Source: Luteibacter rhizovicinus
Lineage (GTDB): Bacteria; Pseudomonadota; Gammaproteobacteria; Xanthomonadales; Rhodanobacteraceae
Length of the DNA: 64,000 nucleotides
Direction of reading: 5' to 3'
Assembly: GCF_004342265.1 (NCBI RefSeq)
Contig: NZ_SMCS01000003.1
Location: 372,001-436,000 of the forward strand
Position numbers and translations under genes: made by a program. The notes under the pieces were generated by a model, which worked only from the letters and a program-made list of their open reading frames with translations, was not told the DNA's origin and searched no databases. Below, piece after piece: positions 18,548-28,611 of the stretch (position 1 is the stretch's first letter; each line of letters opens with the position of its first letter).

Positions 18548-19375
18548 TCAGCTCTTCAGGAAGGCCAGCAGCTCTTCGTTGAACTGGTCCTGGTGGGTGC
18601 TGGTGAGGCCATGCGGCGCTCCGGGATACACCTTAAGCGTCGCGTTCTTCACGATCTTCGACGACTTCATCGCGGCGGCCACGATAGGTACGATCTGATC
18701 GTCGTCGCCATGGACGATCAGCGTCGGCACGTCGATCTTCTTCAGGTCCTCTGTGTAATCGACCTCGGAAAATTCACGAATGCAATCGTAAAGGCCCTTG
18801 ATGCTGCCCTGCATACCCTGGCGCCAGAACGAATCGCGCATGCCCTGAGTCGCATGGTTGTTTTCACGATTGGCGCCGTAGAACGGTGCGCTGAGATCCT
18901 CGAAAAACTGCGAACGATCGTCGAACGTTCCCTTGCGGATACCGTCGAACACCGTAAGCGGCAATCCTTCGGGATTCGAGTCGGTTTTAACCATCAACGG
19001 CGGTACCGCGCCAACCAGCACAACTTTCTTCACGCGCGACGTGCCGTGCCTGCCGATGTAGTGGGCCACCTCGCCACCACCGGTCGAGTGCCCGACCATC
19101 GTCGCGTCTTTCAGGTCCAGTTTCTCGAACAACTCGGCGAGATCGTCGGCGTACTGGTCCATGTTATTGCCGTCGAAAGGCTGGTCGGAACGTCCGTGCC
19201 CGCGACGATCGTGCGCAATAACGCGATAGCCGCGCTCGGCGAGAAACATCATCTGCCCGTCCCACGCATCGGCCGTCAACGGCCAGCCATGCGAAAACGT
19301 GACGACAGGACCCTTACCCCAGTCCTTGTAGAAAATGTTGGTGCCGTCTTTTGTCTTGATCGTGCCGCTGCCCAT
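18548..19375 (-). CDS. Alpha/beta hydrolase (cofactor-free haloperoxidase/esterase type)
   Basis: 275 residues. The triad is Ser97 in GHSTGGG, Asp225/226 in HGDDDQIVP and His255 in GAPHG; the oxyanion motif HGWP is at 29-32. It matches the non-heme chloroperoxidase/arylesterase group, which hydrolyses esters and can make peracids in vitro. The start at 19375 gives the family's usual opening ([14 protein letters not shown]); the upstream in-frame extension is not protein-like. No signal peptide; the gene is alone and has its own terminator. Confidence 0.9.
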   Translation of the reverse strand: MGSGTIKTKDGTNIFYKDWGKGPVVTFSHGWPLTADAWDGQMMFLAERGYRVIAHDRRGHGRSDQPFDGNNMDQYADDLAELFEKLDLKDATMVGHSTGGGEVAHYIGRHGTSRVKKVVLVGAVPPLMVKTDSNPEGLPLTVFDGIRKGTFDDRSQFFEDLSAPFYGANRENNHATQGMRDSFWRQGMQGSIKGLYDCIREFSEVDYTEDLKKIDVPTLIVHGDDDQIVPIVAAAMKSSKIVKNATLKVYPGAPHGLTSTHQDQFNEELLAFLKS

Positions 19376-19496
19376 GGGATGTCTCCAGTGTTGGGGGATG
19401 GGGATGCGCAGGCTTGCGTAGCGCTCGCACGCGCCGCCATACACCCAGCTTGCCCCAGAGCTACGCCCACCGATTGCATATTCGTAGCGCGAAACA

Positions 19497-19531
19497 CCAA
19501 AAAGAAAGGCGCAGCGTCGCCGCTGCGCCTT
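19497..19531 (-). terminator. Rho-independent terminator at the end of the chemotaxis operon
   Basis: Arms AAGGCGCAGCG / CGCTGCGCCTT with a 4-base loop, followed on the minus strand by TTTCTTTTTGG. It lies 23 bases after the last STAS gene. Confidence 0.9.
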
Positions 19532-19553
19532 CCGGCATGCCGATCGGTGAGGA

Positions 19554-19859
19554 TCAGTGCACGGTAAACAGTTTGTCGAATCCGGCGATGCGCAGCGTAT
19601 TGCGCAGGTCCGCACTGGCGTTGACGATGCGGATCTCCGCGCGCTCCCCGCCGGCGTGTTCGCGTAGCAGCATCAGCATGCCCAGCGCGGAGCTGTCCAT
19701 GCCGGTCACTTCGCCAAGGTCGAGCACATAGCTGCGCGCCGGGGCGATATCGCCAAGGCAGGCGTCGTGGAAGGCACGATGAATCGAGAAATCGAAGCGC
19801 TCGCCGAGGTGCAGTGTCAGGCAACCCTGTTCGCGGTCATGATGAATATTGATGGTCAT
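19554..19859 (-). CDS. STAS-domain protein (anti-sigma-factor-antagonist-like), distal
   Basis: 101 residues, a single STAS domain of the SpoIIAA type. The expected phosphorylatable serine is in [10 protein letters not shown] (about Ser55/56). It is the last gene of the chemotaxis operon, 12 bases after the MCP stop. A second STAS gene is first in the same operon. No partner-switch kinase (SpoIIAB/RsbW-like) is in the window, so the partner is unknown; it might be regulated by another HATPase. Confidence 0.85.
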   Translation of the reverse strand: MTINIHHDREQGCLTLHLGERFDFSIHRAFHDACLGDIAPARSYVLDLGEVTGMDSSALGMLMLLREHAGGERAEIRIVNASADLRNTLRIAGFDKLFTVH

Positions 19860-19871
19860 GTGGCTATCCCC

Positions 19872-21053
19872 TTAGAACAGATCGATGTCGCCGGCAGCCA
19901 TCGACTGCTGGAGGGCCGGACCGCGTGCGCGCAGACGGGCACGTTCGCGCTGTTCGGCAAGACGGACGCGCACGCGCTGGGCGCGAGCTCCCAGCTCGTG
20001 TGCCTCCGCGGGTGCGCAGGCCAGCTCTTCGATGTCGCGGGTGCAGTCGGCGGTGATTTCCTGAAGCTCGACCAGACGCGAGCGCGTCTGGTGCAGCAGC
20101 TGGCTCAGGATGTCCTCGAACTGCAGCGAACGGATCGTCGTGGACACGTCGTTGCCAAGGCCGCGGTTGATCGTGGCGGCTTCGTCGGCGGCGGCGCTGG
20201 TACGCGCGTTGCTTTCGGTAATCGTGGACATCATTTCATCGATGCCTCCCTTGGCCGAAAGCGCCACGTTCATGTCCTGCGACGCCATGTTGCCCACCAG
20301 TTCGCGCAACTGTTCCATCGCGGTGCGCGACCGCTCGACGTGCGTGCCGATTTTCTCGTTGAACTGATTGCTGTGCTGGGCCAGGTTGCGAATTTCGCCG
20401 GCCACGACCGCGAAGCCGCGACCGGACTCTCCGGCACGAGCGGCTTCGATCGCCGCATTCAGCGCGAGCAGATTGGTTTCTTCGGCAATGGTGTTGACGT
20501 TCTTAAGCAGTGCGAAGACGGCGTCCATTTCCTTCGACATGCCGTCGATGCGGTAGACGATGCGCAGGCTTTCGCGCGACAGCTGCACGATCAAGCCCAC
20601 GAAATGCTCGAGCAGGTCGGCGGTGCGGGACGCGAAGTCCTGTACCGAAATACCCTTGCCGCCGCTTTCGATGATCTGGCTGAGCAGCGCCTGCTGCAAG
20701 CCGGTCTTCTTCGACAGACCGTTGAAGCCGCCGCCGAGTTCGGCGACTGCGTCACGCAGCAGGTCCAGTGCCTGATGCAGTTCGCGGCTGGCATGCCCGA
20801 GTTCGTCGACGATGGCGCTGCGGACGTCCTCCATCGCTTCGCGCACCGACGCTTCGTCGGCCGCGCTGGTCGATACCTGGACGAGCCCGGTCACCTGCGC
20901 ATGAGCGCCGCGTTGGCTGACGACGATCCACGTCGCCGTCAGGAGAGCCACCGCGACCGGCGCCACCCAGGGGCTGTGGAACACCAGGACCGCGATCAGC
21001 GCCAGGGCGCTGACCGCGAATCCGGCGATGCGTTCGTTGTTCGAAGTAAGCAT
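19872..21053 (-). CDS. Methyl-accepting chemotaxis-type protein without periplasmic domain
   Basis: 393 residues from ATG at 21053. Two hydrophobic segments (about 11-26 and 28-45) are separated by only a few residues, so there is no room for a periplasmic ligand domain. The MA signalling domain has the conserved hairpin around [18 protein letters not shown] and [14 protein letters not shown]. No HAMP domain is obvious. It should signal from inside or from the membrane to CheA/CheW. The last residues are DIDLF, similar to the end of CheD in the same operon (EVELF). It follows cheB. Confidence 0.88.
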   Translation of the reverse strand: MLTSNNERIAGFAVSALALIAVLVFHSPWVAPVAVALLTATWIVVSQRGAHAQVTGLVQVSTSAADEASVREAMEDVRSAIVDELGHASRELHQALDLLRDAVAELGGGFNGLSKKTGLQQALLSQIIESGGKGISVQDFASRTADLLEHFVGLIVQLSRESLRIVYRIDGMSKEMDAVFALLKNVNTIAEETNLLALNAAIEAARAGESGRGFAVVAGEIRNLAQHSNQFNEKIGTHVERSRTAMEQLRELVGNMASQDMNVALSAKGGIDEMMSTITESNARTSAAADEAATINRGLGNDVSTTIRSLQFEDILSQLLHQTRSRLVELQEITADCTRDIEELACAPAEAHELGARAQRVRVRLAEQRERARLRARGPALQQSMAAGDIDLF

Positions 21054-21069
21054 GATGGCGTCTCGTTCT

Positions 21070-22170
21070 TCAGGTACCGACGCGCTTGGCGCCGGAGGAA
21101 ACAGGTGAATTGGCGAGCGCGAGCAAACGGGCCGCGATCGCGTCGAGAGGCAGCATTTCGTCGGCGGCACCGGCCTTCCAGGCGGCGCCGGGCATGCCCC
21201 AGACGACCGAACTGGCTTCGTCCTGGACCAGCGTCGGCGAACCGCCGTCGCGAAGCTCGCCAAGGCCGCGCGTACCATCGTCGCCCATGCCTGTCAGCAC
21301 CACACCAATAGCCGCGGCGCCGACGCTGGCGGCCACCGAACGGAACAACACGTCGACTGCGGGCTTGTGGCGATTGACCGGCGGACCGTCGTGCAGACGA
21401 CACACATGGCGCGCGCCGTCCCACATCACGAGCAGGTGCTGATTACCGGGTGCGATATAGGCATGCCCCGCCTGGATGGGCTGGCCATCGCGCGCTTCGC
21501 AAACGCGCATGGCCGAGCAGCTGTCCATGCGCGCCGCGAACGGACCACTGAAAGCGGCGGGAATATGCTGCGTGATGACGATCGGTGGCGCCGTCGGCGG
21601 CATGGCCTCGAGTACGACACGGATCGCCTCGGTACCGCCCGTCGATGCCCCGATAGCGATGATGCGGGTGCCACCGCGCGAACCTGCCGCCTGCGTACGG
21701 GGAAGCACAGCGTCGGCGGTGAGGCGCGGCGCCACGTCCAGCTTGCGGACATCGGCGCGTTCGCGCGGTTTCGCGCCAGCCGCCAGACGCACCTTCGCGC
21801 AGATTTCCGGCGCGCAGCTCATGAAGGTACTGGCCAGATCGGCGTTGGGCTTGGTAAAAAAATCGACCGCGCCGAGTTCGAGCGCGCGCAACGTGACGTC
21901 GGCGCCCTTCTCGGTCAGCGTGGACACCATCACGACCGGCATCGGCCGCAGACGCATCAGGTTCTCGAGGAACGTGAGGCCGTCCATGCGCGGCATCTCG
22001 ACATCCAGCGTCAGCACGTCGGGATTGAGCAGCTTGATCTTCTCGCGGGCAATCAGCGGATCGGGCGCAGTGCCCACCACCTCGATAGCCGGATCCGACT
22101 CAAGCATAGTCGTCAGGACCTTTCGCACCAGGGCAGAGTCGTCGATGATGAGTACGCGTACTTTTTGCAT
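21070..22170 (-). CDS. cheB: Chemotaxis protein-glutamate methylesterase/glutamine deamidase CheB
   Basis: 366 residues. The receiver domain (1-120) has Asp10/11, the phosphoacceptor Asp56 in LTLDVEMP and Lys108 in FFTKP. The methylesterase domain (about 168-355) has the triad Ser176 (GASTGGTEA), His202 (ITQHIP) and Asp298 (GMGDDG). It removes methyl groups from MCPs for adaptation after phosphorylation by CheA. The start at 22170 begins with [11 protein letters not shown], the usual opening. It lies 105 bases after cheD. Confidence 0.97.
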   Translation of the reverse strand: MQKVRVLIIDDSALVRKVLTTMLESDPAIEVVGTAPDPLIAREKIKLLNPDVLTLDVEMPRMDGLTFLENLMRLRPMPVVMVSTLTEKGADVTLRALELGAVDFFTKPNADLASTFMSCAPEICAKVRLAAGAKPRERADVRKLDVAPRLTADAVLPRTQAAGSRGGTRIIAIGASTGGTEAIRVVLEAMPPTAPPIVITQHIPAAFSGPFAARMDSCSAMRVCEARDGQPIQAGHAYIAPGNQHLLVMWDGARHVCRLHDGPPVNRHKPAVDVLFRSVAASVGAAAIGVVLTGMGDDGTRGLGELRDGGSPTLVQDEASSVVWGMPGAAWKAGAADEMLPLDAIAARLLALANSPVSSGAKRVGT

Positions 22171-22275
22171 GGACTCGGATGGCCTGGGTGCGGATGCTTG
22201 ATCGGTGAACCGGCGGAGCGACAACTGAGGTGGCACGGAGCGACGGCGGCGCGGGCATCTGCCCGACGTAACGCG

Positions 22276-22935
22276 TCAGAACAGTTCCACCTCTCCCTTT
22301 ATCGGATCGTTCGCCAATCGCTTGAGGTATCGTTTTTCGCGATCGGCAAGCTGGGTGTCGTGCATGGAGCGGAGCTGGCGTACGCGGACCTTGCCGCTCA
22401 CGGGGAAAAACTGCACCTGGCGCGGATAAACGTCGCCGACGTCCGCAGCGCAGAGCTTCAGTTTTTCGGTGGCGATGTAGCGCTGGACGAAGGCGATATT
22501 GCGCTGGCCGATATCCGTCATCGTGGACAGCACCCGGCCGCCGCCGAAAATTTTCACCTCGAGATCCTCGCGCTTGCCGCCAGCCTTGAGGATGGCGTTG
22601 ATCAACTGCTCCATCGCATCGTTGCCATAGCGCGCGGCACGGCCCACGGTCGAACTCCAGCCATCGCGGTCGCCCGCGGGCTCGGGCAGCATGAAGTGAT
22701 TCATGCCGCCCAGGCGCAGCCGGTGATCCCGCACGCACGCGGACACGCAGGACCCAAGCACGGTGGAGATCATTTCGTCCTGCGCGCTGACGTAGTACTC
22801 GCCCGGCAACACCTTGACCGTAACGACTTCCTGGGCGGGATCCCAGAAACGACGTACATGTTCAAAGCCCGGGAGAACCCGTGCGGGATCGAACCCGACG
22901 AACGTGCGCGGCGGCGCGACGGACATGTCGCTCAT
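22276..22935 (-). CDS. cheD: Chemoreceptor glutamine deamidase CheD
   Basis: 219 residues with the catalytic Cys63 (LGSCVSACV) and His80 (GGMNHFMLP) of the CheD family, which deamidates specific glutamines in MCPs. The ATG overlaps the cheR stop (ATGA), so the two are coupled. No CheC is present to partner it. The C-terminal EVELF resembles the tail DIDLF of the downstream MCP. Confidence 0.96.
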   Translation of the reverse strand: MSDMSVAPPRTFVGFDPARVLPGFEHVRRFWDPAQEVVTVKVLPGEYYVSAQDEMISTVLGSCVSACVRDHRLRLGGMNHFMLPEPAGDRDGWSSTVGRAARYGNDAMEQLINAILKAGGKREDLEVKIFGGGRVLSTMTDIGQRNIAFVQRYIATEKLKLCAADVGDVYPRQVQFFPVSGKVRVRQLRSMHDTQLADREKRYLKRLANDPIKGEVELF

Positions 22936-23801
22936 TGGCGCTTCCGGTAGACAGTACGGCCCACCAGATCGAAGTCGTCGCTAAGGCCGTACATCGACTC
23001 GGAATGACCGAGGAAAAGATAACCGCGGCTGCCGATCATGTCGGCATAACGCGAGAACAGGCGCTGCTTGGTCGGTTTGTCGAAATAGATCACGACATTG
23101 CGGCAGAAGATCGCATCGAACGGTCCGCGCATCGGCCATTCGTGGAGCAGATTGAGCGGCTGGATGGTGACCAGCTCGCGCAGACGCGGATGCACGCACG
23201 CCAGGCCTTCGTAGGCGCCCTGCCCGCGCAGGAACCAGCGTTTTCGGCGCGCGTCGCTGACGCCCGAAAGACGATCCAGCGCATAGACACCCTTGCGCGC
23301 GGCTTCGAGTGCCTGCGGCGAAAGATCGGTAGCCAGAATCTTCGCATCGACGCTGCTGCCCAGACGCTCGAGCGCCTCGGCCAGCACCATCGCAAGTGCG
23401 TAGGGCTCCTCGCCGGTGGAGCAGCCCGCGGACCATATCCGCAGCTTGCCGCCACGCTTCTCTTCGAGCCAGCGAGGAAGGAGATCGTCGACCAGAAGGT
23501 CGTAGTGATGCATCTCGCGAAAAAACGACGTGACGTTGGTACTGATGCAACTGGCCAGCTCGCCAAGTTCGCCGTCGGGGTCTTTTCGCAGGAGTTCGCA
23601 ATAGGCGCCGAAGCCGGACAGACCCAGCGCCCGCAGGCGGCGGAGCAAACGTCCCTGGACCAGCTGACGCTTGTGCTCGCCCAGTGAAATCCCGCAGTGC
23701 TGAAGGACGAAGTCGCGCAGGAAGCGGAAGTCGGTATCCCCCAGCGTGGGACCGGTCGCGCTCGCCAGCACGACGCTATCGTCGGTGGTGAGCGCGGCCA
23801 T
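22932..23801 (-). CDS. cheR: Chemotaxis protein methyltransferase CheR
   Basis: 289 residues: helical N-domain (about 20-90), then a SAM-dependent methyltransferase domain with WSAGCSTGEEPY (123-134) binding S-adenosylmethionine, and TNVTSFFRE at 88-96. The beta-subdomain that docks the C-terminal pentapeptide of receptors is in the middle. It methylates MCP glutamates. Three bases separate it from the preceding MCP gene, whose last residues fit the pentapeptide docking signal. Confidence 0.97.
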   Translation of the reverse strand: MAALTTDDSVVLASATGPTLGDTDFRFLRDFVLQHCGISLGEHKRQLVQGRLLRRLRALGLSGFGAYCELLRKDPDGELGELASCISTNVTSFFREMHHYDLLVDDLLPRWLEEKRGGKLRIWSAGCSTGEEPYALAMVLAEALERLGSSVDAKILATDLSPQALEAARKGVYALDRLSGVSDARRKRWFLRGQGAYEGLACVHPRLRELVTIQPLNLLHEWPMRGPFDAIFCRNVVIYFDKPTKQRLFSRYADMIGSRGYLFLGHSESMYGLSDDFDLVGRTVYRKRQ

Positions 23802-23804
23802 CGA

Positions 23805-25526
23805 TCAGAACTCCTTCCAGGCGCCCGCGTCGGCCGTTTCCGCCGGGCGCTGGGCGCGCGGCTGAACAGCGGCCGGTGCGCTACGCACGGCGGCGAACAC
23901 GGCTTCCACCTCGTCGACGGTGCTTGCACGGGCGGCTTTCTTCTGCGCCGGCGCACGGGTGCCGTCACCCGCGACATGGAAGAATCCGACCTGACGAGTC
24001 AGTTCATTAGCCTGCTCGTGCATGGCACGGGCGGCGGCGGCAGACTCTTCGACCAGTGCGGCGTTCTGCTGGGTCATTTCGTCCATCTGCAGCACGGCAT
24101 GGTTGACCTGATCGATACCGGCCGACTGTTCCTGACTGGCGGCGGCGATCTCGGCGACGATGTCGGTGACCTTCTTGACGCTGTCGACGATCTCGGCCAG
24201 CGCACGGCCCGACTGGTCGACCAGCTCGGAGCCCGTCCTGACCTTGTCGGCGCTGTCGTTGATCAGGCCCTTGATCTCTTTCGCCGCACCCGCGCTGCGC
24301 TGGGCAAGGTTGCGGACTTCGGTGGCGACCACGGCGAAGCCACGGCCCTGCTCGCCGGCACGCGCCGCTTCCACGGCGGCATTGAGCGCCAGCAGGTTCG
24401 TCTGGAACGCGATCTCGTCGATAAGGCTGACGATATCGGCGATCTTGCGGCTGGAGCTGTTGATTTCGCGCATGGCGACGACCGTCTGCGCGACCACTTC
24501 GCCACCGCGCTCGGCCTGCTCGCGCGCGCCGCGGGCCAGCTGATTGGCGTGGCTGGCGTTCTCGGCATTCTGCTTCACGGTGGAGGTCATTTCTTCCATC
24601 GACGAAGCCGTTTCTTCCAGGCTGGATGCCTGTTCCTGCGTGCGCTGACTGAGATCGTCGTTGCCGCGGGAAATCTGCTGCGCCGCCGTGCTTACCGAAC
24701 CCGAGCCGTGACGCACTTCGCTGACGATGGCGGTCAGACGCTCGTCCATGGTGCGGAACGCGGCGAGCAGTGCACCCAGTTCGTCGCTACGGTCGACCCG
24801 GATCTCGTGACCGAGCTTGCCGTCGGCAATCTGGTGGGCGATGGAAACCGTATAACCCAGCGTACGGATGATCGAGCGAACAACCAGCGCGGCGATCAGC
24901 AGCGAAATGGCCAGGCCGATGGCCAGCGCGGCGATGGAGAGCGCGCGGACGATCCTGTAGTTGCTGGCCTGCTTGGCGTAAATGGCGCTCGCTTCGTCAC
25001 GCTTCGCGGTGATGAGTTTGGAAAGGGCGTCCTGACGCTGCATCAGCAATGGACGCACCTGAAGTTCGAGAACGTCGGTCGCACCCGTGTCGGCCTGATT
25101 CAGCGCATCCACGATGTCCGACTTGGCCTGGTCATAGTCCGCGTCCGTCGACTTCCAGTCCTTGTAGAGCTTTTCCATATCCGGACTCATCGGAATAGCC
25201 GTGAGTGCCTTCTTCAGCCCATCCATCTCGGTCTGGTACTTCTGGAATTCCGCGACCTTCTGCTTCACCTGGTCGGGCTGGCCGACCTTGGCGGCAGCTT
25301 CGCCGAGTACGACGAAAGACATCAGCGAACGCGTGTTGATCTGGCTGATCAACTCGGAGGGAACCATCTCCTCGTCGTAAACCGTGCGCAGACCTTCGTT
25401 CTGGAAGTACATCGAACCGAGGCCGACAGCGGCGCCGCCGATCAGCATGGCGGTAAGCATGCCCAGCACACCGTAGAGGCGGCCGCGTACCGTAAGTGCG
25501 GGAATCTTGAACCTGAACTTCTTCAT
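23805..25526 (-). CDS. Methyl-accepting chemotaxis protein with 4-helix-bundle sensor
   Basis: 573 residues from an ATG preceded by GGAA. TM1 is at about 18-40, a periplasmic helical (4HB/Tar-like) domain at 41-193, TM2 at about 195-216, HAMP at about 217-270 and the MA domain beyond, with the hairpin tip around [19 protein letters not shown]. The C-terminus is GAWKEF, fitting the xWxxF pentapeptide that tethers CheR and CheB. The ligand is unknown. It sits between cheW and cheR. Confidence 0.94.
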   Translation of the reverse strand: MKKFRFKIPALTVRGRLYGVLGMLTAMLIGGAAVGLGSMYFQNEGLRTVYDEEMVPSELISQINTRSLMSFVVLGEAAAKVGQPDQVKQKVAEFQKYQTEMDGLKKALTAIPMSPDMEKLYKDWKSTDADYDQAKSDIVDALNQADTGATDVLELQVRPLLMQRQDALSKLITAKRDEASAIYAKQASNYRIVRALSIAALAIGLAISLLIAALVVRSIIRTLGYTVSIAHQIADGKLGHEIRVDRSDELGALLAAFRTMDERLTAIVSEVRHGSGSVSTAAQQISRGNDDLSQRTQEQASSLEETASSMEEMTSTVKQNAENASHANQLARGAREQAERGGEVVAQTVVAMREINSSSRKIADIVSLIDEIAFQTNLLALNAAVEAARAGEQGRGFAVVATEVRNLAQRSAGAAKEIKGLINDSADKVRTGSELVDQSGRALAEIVDSVKKVTDIVAEIAAASQEQSAGIDQVNHAVLQMDEMTQQNAALVEESAAAARAMHEQANELTRQVGFFHVAGDGTRAPAQKKAARASTVDEVEAVFAAVRSAPAAVQPRAQRPAETADAGAWKEF

Positions 25527-25609
25527 CACTGTTCCAATCGGCAAAGTGCGGTGGTCCACCCGATATGCGGATGCCGGTCAGGTGGGCCCCCGACGGCGAC
25601 AACGCGTTA

Positions 25610-26137
25610 TCAGGCGACGGCTTTCACATCGGACACGGAAGGCAACGCCGCCTCCAGCATCTGCGCATCCTGCGGCTGCAACAGCTTGTCCACATCGAGG
25701 AGCAACACCATGCGCTCGCCAACGGACGTGAGTCCTTTCAGGTATTCGGTTTCCACGGCCGTACCCATGTCCGGCACGGGACGAATCTCGGACGGGGCCA
25801 CTTCCACCACATCGGATACCGCATCGACGACCACGCCGAAATTGCGGCCGGCGACGGTGACGATCACGGTGACGGTGGTTGCGGTGTATTCCTCGCGGAT
25901 CAGTCCGAAACGCAGGCGCAGGTCCAGCACCGGAACGATGGCACCACGCATGTTGAGGACGCCGAGCACGTAGTGCGGCGTCTGCGGAATGCGGGTGACC
26001 GGCGTCCAGCCGCGGATCTCGCGTACCGCGAGGATGTCCACGCCGTATTCCTCGTCCGCGAGATTGACGGTCAGGTACTGGGCGGCGACGGCCGCTTCGG
26101 TCTCGGACGCGATGGCGCTGCTGGCTGGCTGATTCAT
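25610..26137 (-). CDS. cheW: Chemotaxis coupling protein CheW
   Basis: 175 residues from ATG at 26137 preceded by GGAAAG. After a 20-residue flexible start comes one CheW domain (YLTVNLADEEYGVDILAVREI ... VLGVLNMRGAIVPVLDLRLRFG ... VVDAVSDV). It links MCPs to CheA in signalling arrays. It lies between cheA and the large MCP gene. Confidence 0.96.
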   Translation of the reverse strand: MNQPASSAIASETEAAVAAQYLTVNLADEEYGVDILAVREIRGWTPVTRIPQTPHYVLGVLNMRGAIVPVLDLRLRFGLIREEYTATTVTVIVTVAGRNFGVVVDAVSDVVEVAPSEIRPVPDMGTAVETEYLKGLTSVGERMVLLLDVDKLLQPQDAQMLEAALPSVSDVKAVA

Positions 26138-26231
26138 GTTCTTTCCACTGGCGGAACGTTCTTTCCGCCTCCCCTTCATGAACTATCGGCTGAGGGAGGC
26201 GAACCTTGAATGGGGTGTGTAGGCGAGGTCC

Positions 26232-28211
26232 TCAGGCGGCCCGGCGCCTTGTCTGCATACGGACCAGTCCCGTGACATCGGTAATGAGCGCCACCGAGCC
26301 GTCGGGGAGGATGGTCGCGCCGGAAATACCGTTTACGCGTCGGTAGTTAGCCTCCAGCGACTTGACGACCGCCTGCTGCTGACCGATCAGTTCGTCGACG
26401 AACAGGCCAATCCGGGTGCCCTCGCCTTCCACCACGATGACGATGCCCTCGTTGATGGCGCGACGGCGTCCTTCGCAACCGAAGACGTCGTGCAGGCGCA
26501 CTACCGGGAGATAGGCGTCGCGGAAACGGAACAATTCGCCGCCGCCCGCCACGCTACGCATCATGTCCGGCTTCAGCTGCACGGATTCGACAATGGACAC
26601 GAGCGGGACGATATAGGTTTCCGAACCGACGGCCGCGGTCAGGCCATCGATGATCGCGAGGGTCAGCGGGAGTGTGATCGTGAAGGTCGTGCCCTTGCCC
26701 TGCACGCTGGAAATGGCGACGGCGCCGCCCAGGTCCATGACATTGCGGCGAACGACGTCCATGCCCACGCCACGACCGGAGAGGTCGGTAGTCGCGGCAG
26801 CGGTCGAGAAACCGGCTTCGAAGATGAGTTCGGCGACCGCATCGTCGCTCATGCCCTCGCCGCTGGCGATGATGCCGCGCTGGATCGCCTTGGCCACGAT
26901 AGCGTCGCGATTCAGACCCGCGCCGTCGTCGCCCACTTGCACGACGATGGAGCCGCCACGATGGAAGGCCTCCAGCCGCAGGGTGCCGACCTCGGACTTG
27001 CCCGAGGCCGAACGCTTCGCCGGTGTTTCCAGGCCGTGGTCGATCGCATTGCGCACCAGATGCACGAGGGGATCGCCGATTTTCTCCAGCACGGTTTTGT
27101 CCAGCTCGGTCGTCTCGCCGCGAAGGTCGAGATTCACCTTCTTGTCGAGCTTCTGGGCCAGGTCGCGGACGAGGCGTGGAAAGCGGTTGAACACGGTGCT
27201 GATGGGCAGCATGCGAATGCTCATCACGCTTTCCTGCAACTCGCGCGAATGACGCGTCAGCTGGGCCAGGCCGTGACGGAGCAGTTCGAGCTGCGAGGCA
27301 TCCACACCGTCGGCGAACTGGGTGAGCATCGACTGGGTGATGATCAGTTCGCCGACGAGGTTGATCAGGGTGTCGATCTTTTCGATACCAACGCGGACGG
27401 AGCTGGATTCGCTGTTCGCCGCCGACTCGCGCGTGGTACGCGGCGCGGCGCCCGGAGCGGCCACGGCAACCGCGACGGGTGCGGGTTCGGCTTTCACCGC
27501 GACACGGGGCACGATGCTCAGTTCGCAATCGCCGTCGACCCAGTCGAAGACACCTTCGACAGCCGACTTCTTAGCGGGCGCGGCCAGATGAAGCGTCCAC
27601 GCAAGATAGGCCGTTTCGGCATCCATCGTATCGAGTGCCGGCAGCTTGCCCGCATCGCACGTGACGCTGAGCGGACCCAGTGCCTCCAGTTCGCGGAACA
27701 TGCGCGCCGGATCGTTGCCGGTCTTCAGCAGATAGTCGAACGGGCGGAAGACGATATCCCACCCTTCGACATCGTCTGCCGCGGCCGCTTTGGCAACGGC
27801 GGCCACAGGCACGGCCGTGCCGCCGGAAACCATCGCCGACAATGCCGCCAGCAAGTCCTGGCTTTCGGGTGTGGCGACCGGCTCGCCGTTCATCGAACGG
27901 GCGAGCATGTCGCGCACGGTGTCGCCCGAGCGCAGCAGTAGCTCGACGATGGCCTTGTCCATGGGACGACGACCGCTACGCACCTCGTCGAGCAGCGACT
28001 CGGCGACATGGGTGAAGGCGGCCACATCGGAAAAACCGAACGTGGCCGCGCCGCCCTTGATGGAGTGCGCGGCGCGGAACACGGTGTGGACCAGCTCGGG
28101 ATCGTCGGAGCCTTCGTCCAGTGCGAGCAGCGCCGCCTCCATGGCATCGAGACCGTCGAGGCTCTCCTCGAAGAAAGCCTTGTGGAACTGCGCCAGATCG
28201 ACTTTGGACAT
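26232..28211 (-). CDS. cheA: Chemotaxis sensor histidine kinase CheA
   Basis: 659 residues. The HPt (P1) domain has the phosphorylated His49 in FRAAHSIKGGAATFG. A P2-like response-regulator-binding domain is at about 150-236, a dimerisation helix pair at about 272-335, the ATP-binding domain at about 340-515 (N-box around Asn388, GDDGAG at 427-432, GRGVGMDVV at 479-487), and a CheW-like P5 domain at about 520-655. It autophosphorylates under MCP control and passes phosphate to CheY and CheB. Confidence 0.97.
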   Translation of the reverse strand: MSKVDLAQFHKAFFEESLDGLDAMEAALLALDEGSDDPELVHTVFRAAHSIKGGAATFGFSDVAAFTHVAESLLDEVRSGRRPMDKAIVELLLRSGDTVRDMLARSMNGEPVATPESQDLLAALSAMVSGGTAVPVAAVAKAAAADDVEGWDIVFRPFDYLLKTGNDPARMFRELEALGPLSVTCDAGKLPALDTMDAETAYLAWTLHLAAPAKKSAVEGVFDWVDGDCELSIVPRVAVKAEPAPVAVAVAAPGAAPRTTRESAANSESSSVRVGIEKIDTLINLVGELIITQSMLTQFADGVDASQLELLRHGLAQLTRHSRELQESVMSIRMLPISTVFNRFPRLVRDLAQKLDKKVNLDLRGETTELDKTVLEKIGDPLVHLVRNAIDHGLETPAKRSASGKSEVGTLRLEAFHRGGSIVVQVGDDGAGLNRDAIVAKAIQRGIIASGEGMSDDAVAELIFEAGFSTAAATTDLSGRGVGMDVVRRNVMDLGGAVAISSVQGKGTTFTITLPLTLAIIDGLTAAVGSETYIVPLVSIVESVQLKPDMMRSVAGGGELFRFRDAYLPVVRLHDVFGCEGRRRAINEGIVIVVEGEGTRIGLFVDELIGQQQAVVKSLEANYRRVNGISGATILPDGSVALITDVTGLVRMQTRRRAA

Positions 28212-28240
28212 GGGTACGGCCCTGTGTATCTTTGTTTTTA

Positions 28241-28603
28241 TCAGCCGAGAACGCGGCCGACGGTCGCCAGCAACTGGTCTGGGTCGAACGGCTTGACCAG
28301 CCAGCCCGTCGCACCGGCCGCTTTGCCTTCCATCTTCTTTTCGGGGTTGGATTCGGTGGTCAGCATGAGGATCGGCACGCCGCGGTATTCCGCCATCGCG
28401 CGCATTTCGCGGACCATCGATATCCCGTCCATGACGGGCATGTTCACGTCGGCCAGCACCAGATCGAACTTCTGGCCACGCGCCGTATCGAGAGCCGCCT
28501 GGCCGTTGTCCGCCTCTTCGACCTCGTGACCGGCGCCACGCAGAGTGAAGGCGACCATGCTGCGCATGGAAGCCGAATCGTCAACCGCAAGAATCTTAGC
28601 CAT
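28241..28603 (-). CDS. cheY: CheY-like single-domain response regulator
   Basis: 120 residues: Asp8/Asp9 (acidic pocket), phosphoacceptor Asp52 in LADVNMP, Thr82/83 and Lys104 in LVKPF. It has no output domain and should carry the CheA signal to a motor or another effector. With no flagellar genes and no cheZ in the window, the output could be flagellar, pilus or something else. Confidence 0.95.
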   Translation of the reverse strand: MAKILAVDDSASMRSMVAFTLRGAGHEVEEADNGQAALDTARGQKFDLVLADVNMPVMDGISMVREMRAMAEYRGVPILMLTTESNPEKKMEGKAAGATGWLVKPFDPDQLLATVGRVLG

Positions 28604-28611
28604 CGTCCACC

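Noticed and set aside
23697-25973. 758-residue open frame antisense to the MCP gene
   Set aside because: Product of high GC3 on the coding strand; the minus strand encodes a clear receptor and the antisense product is low-complexity and matches nothing.
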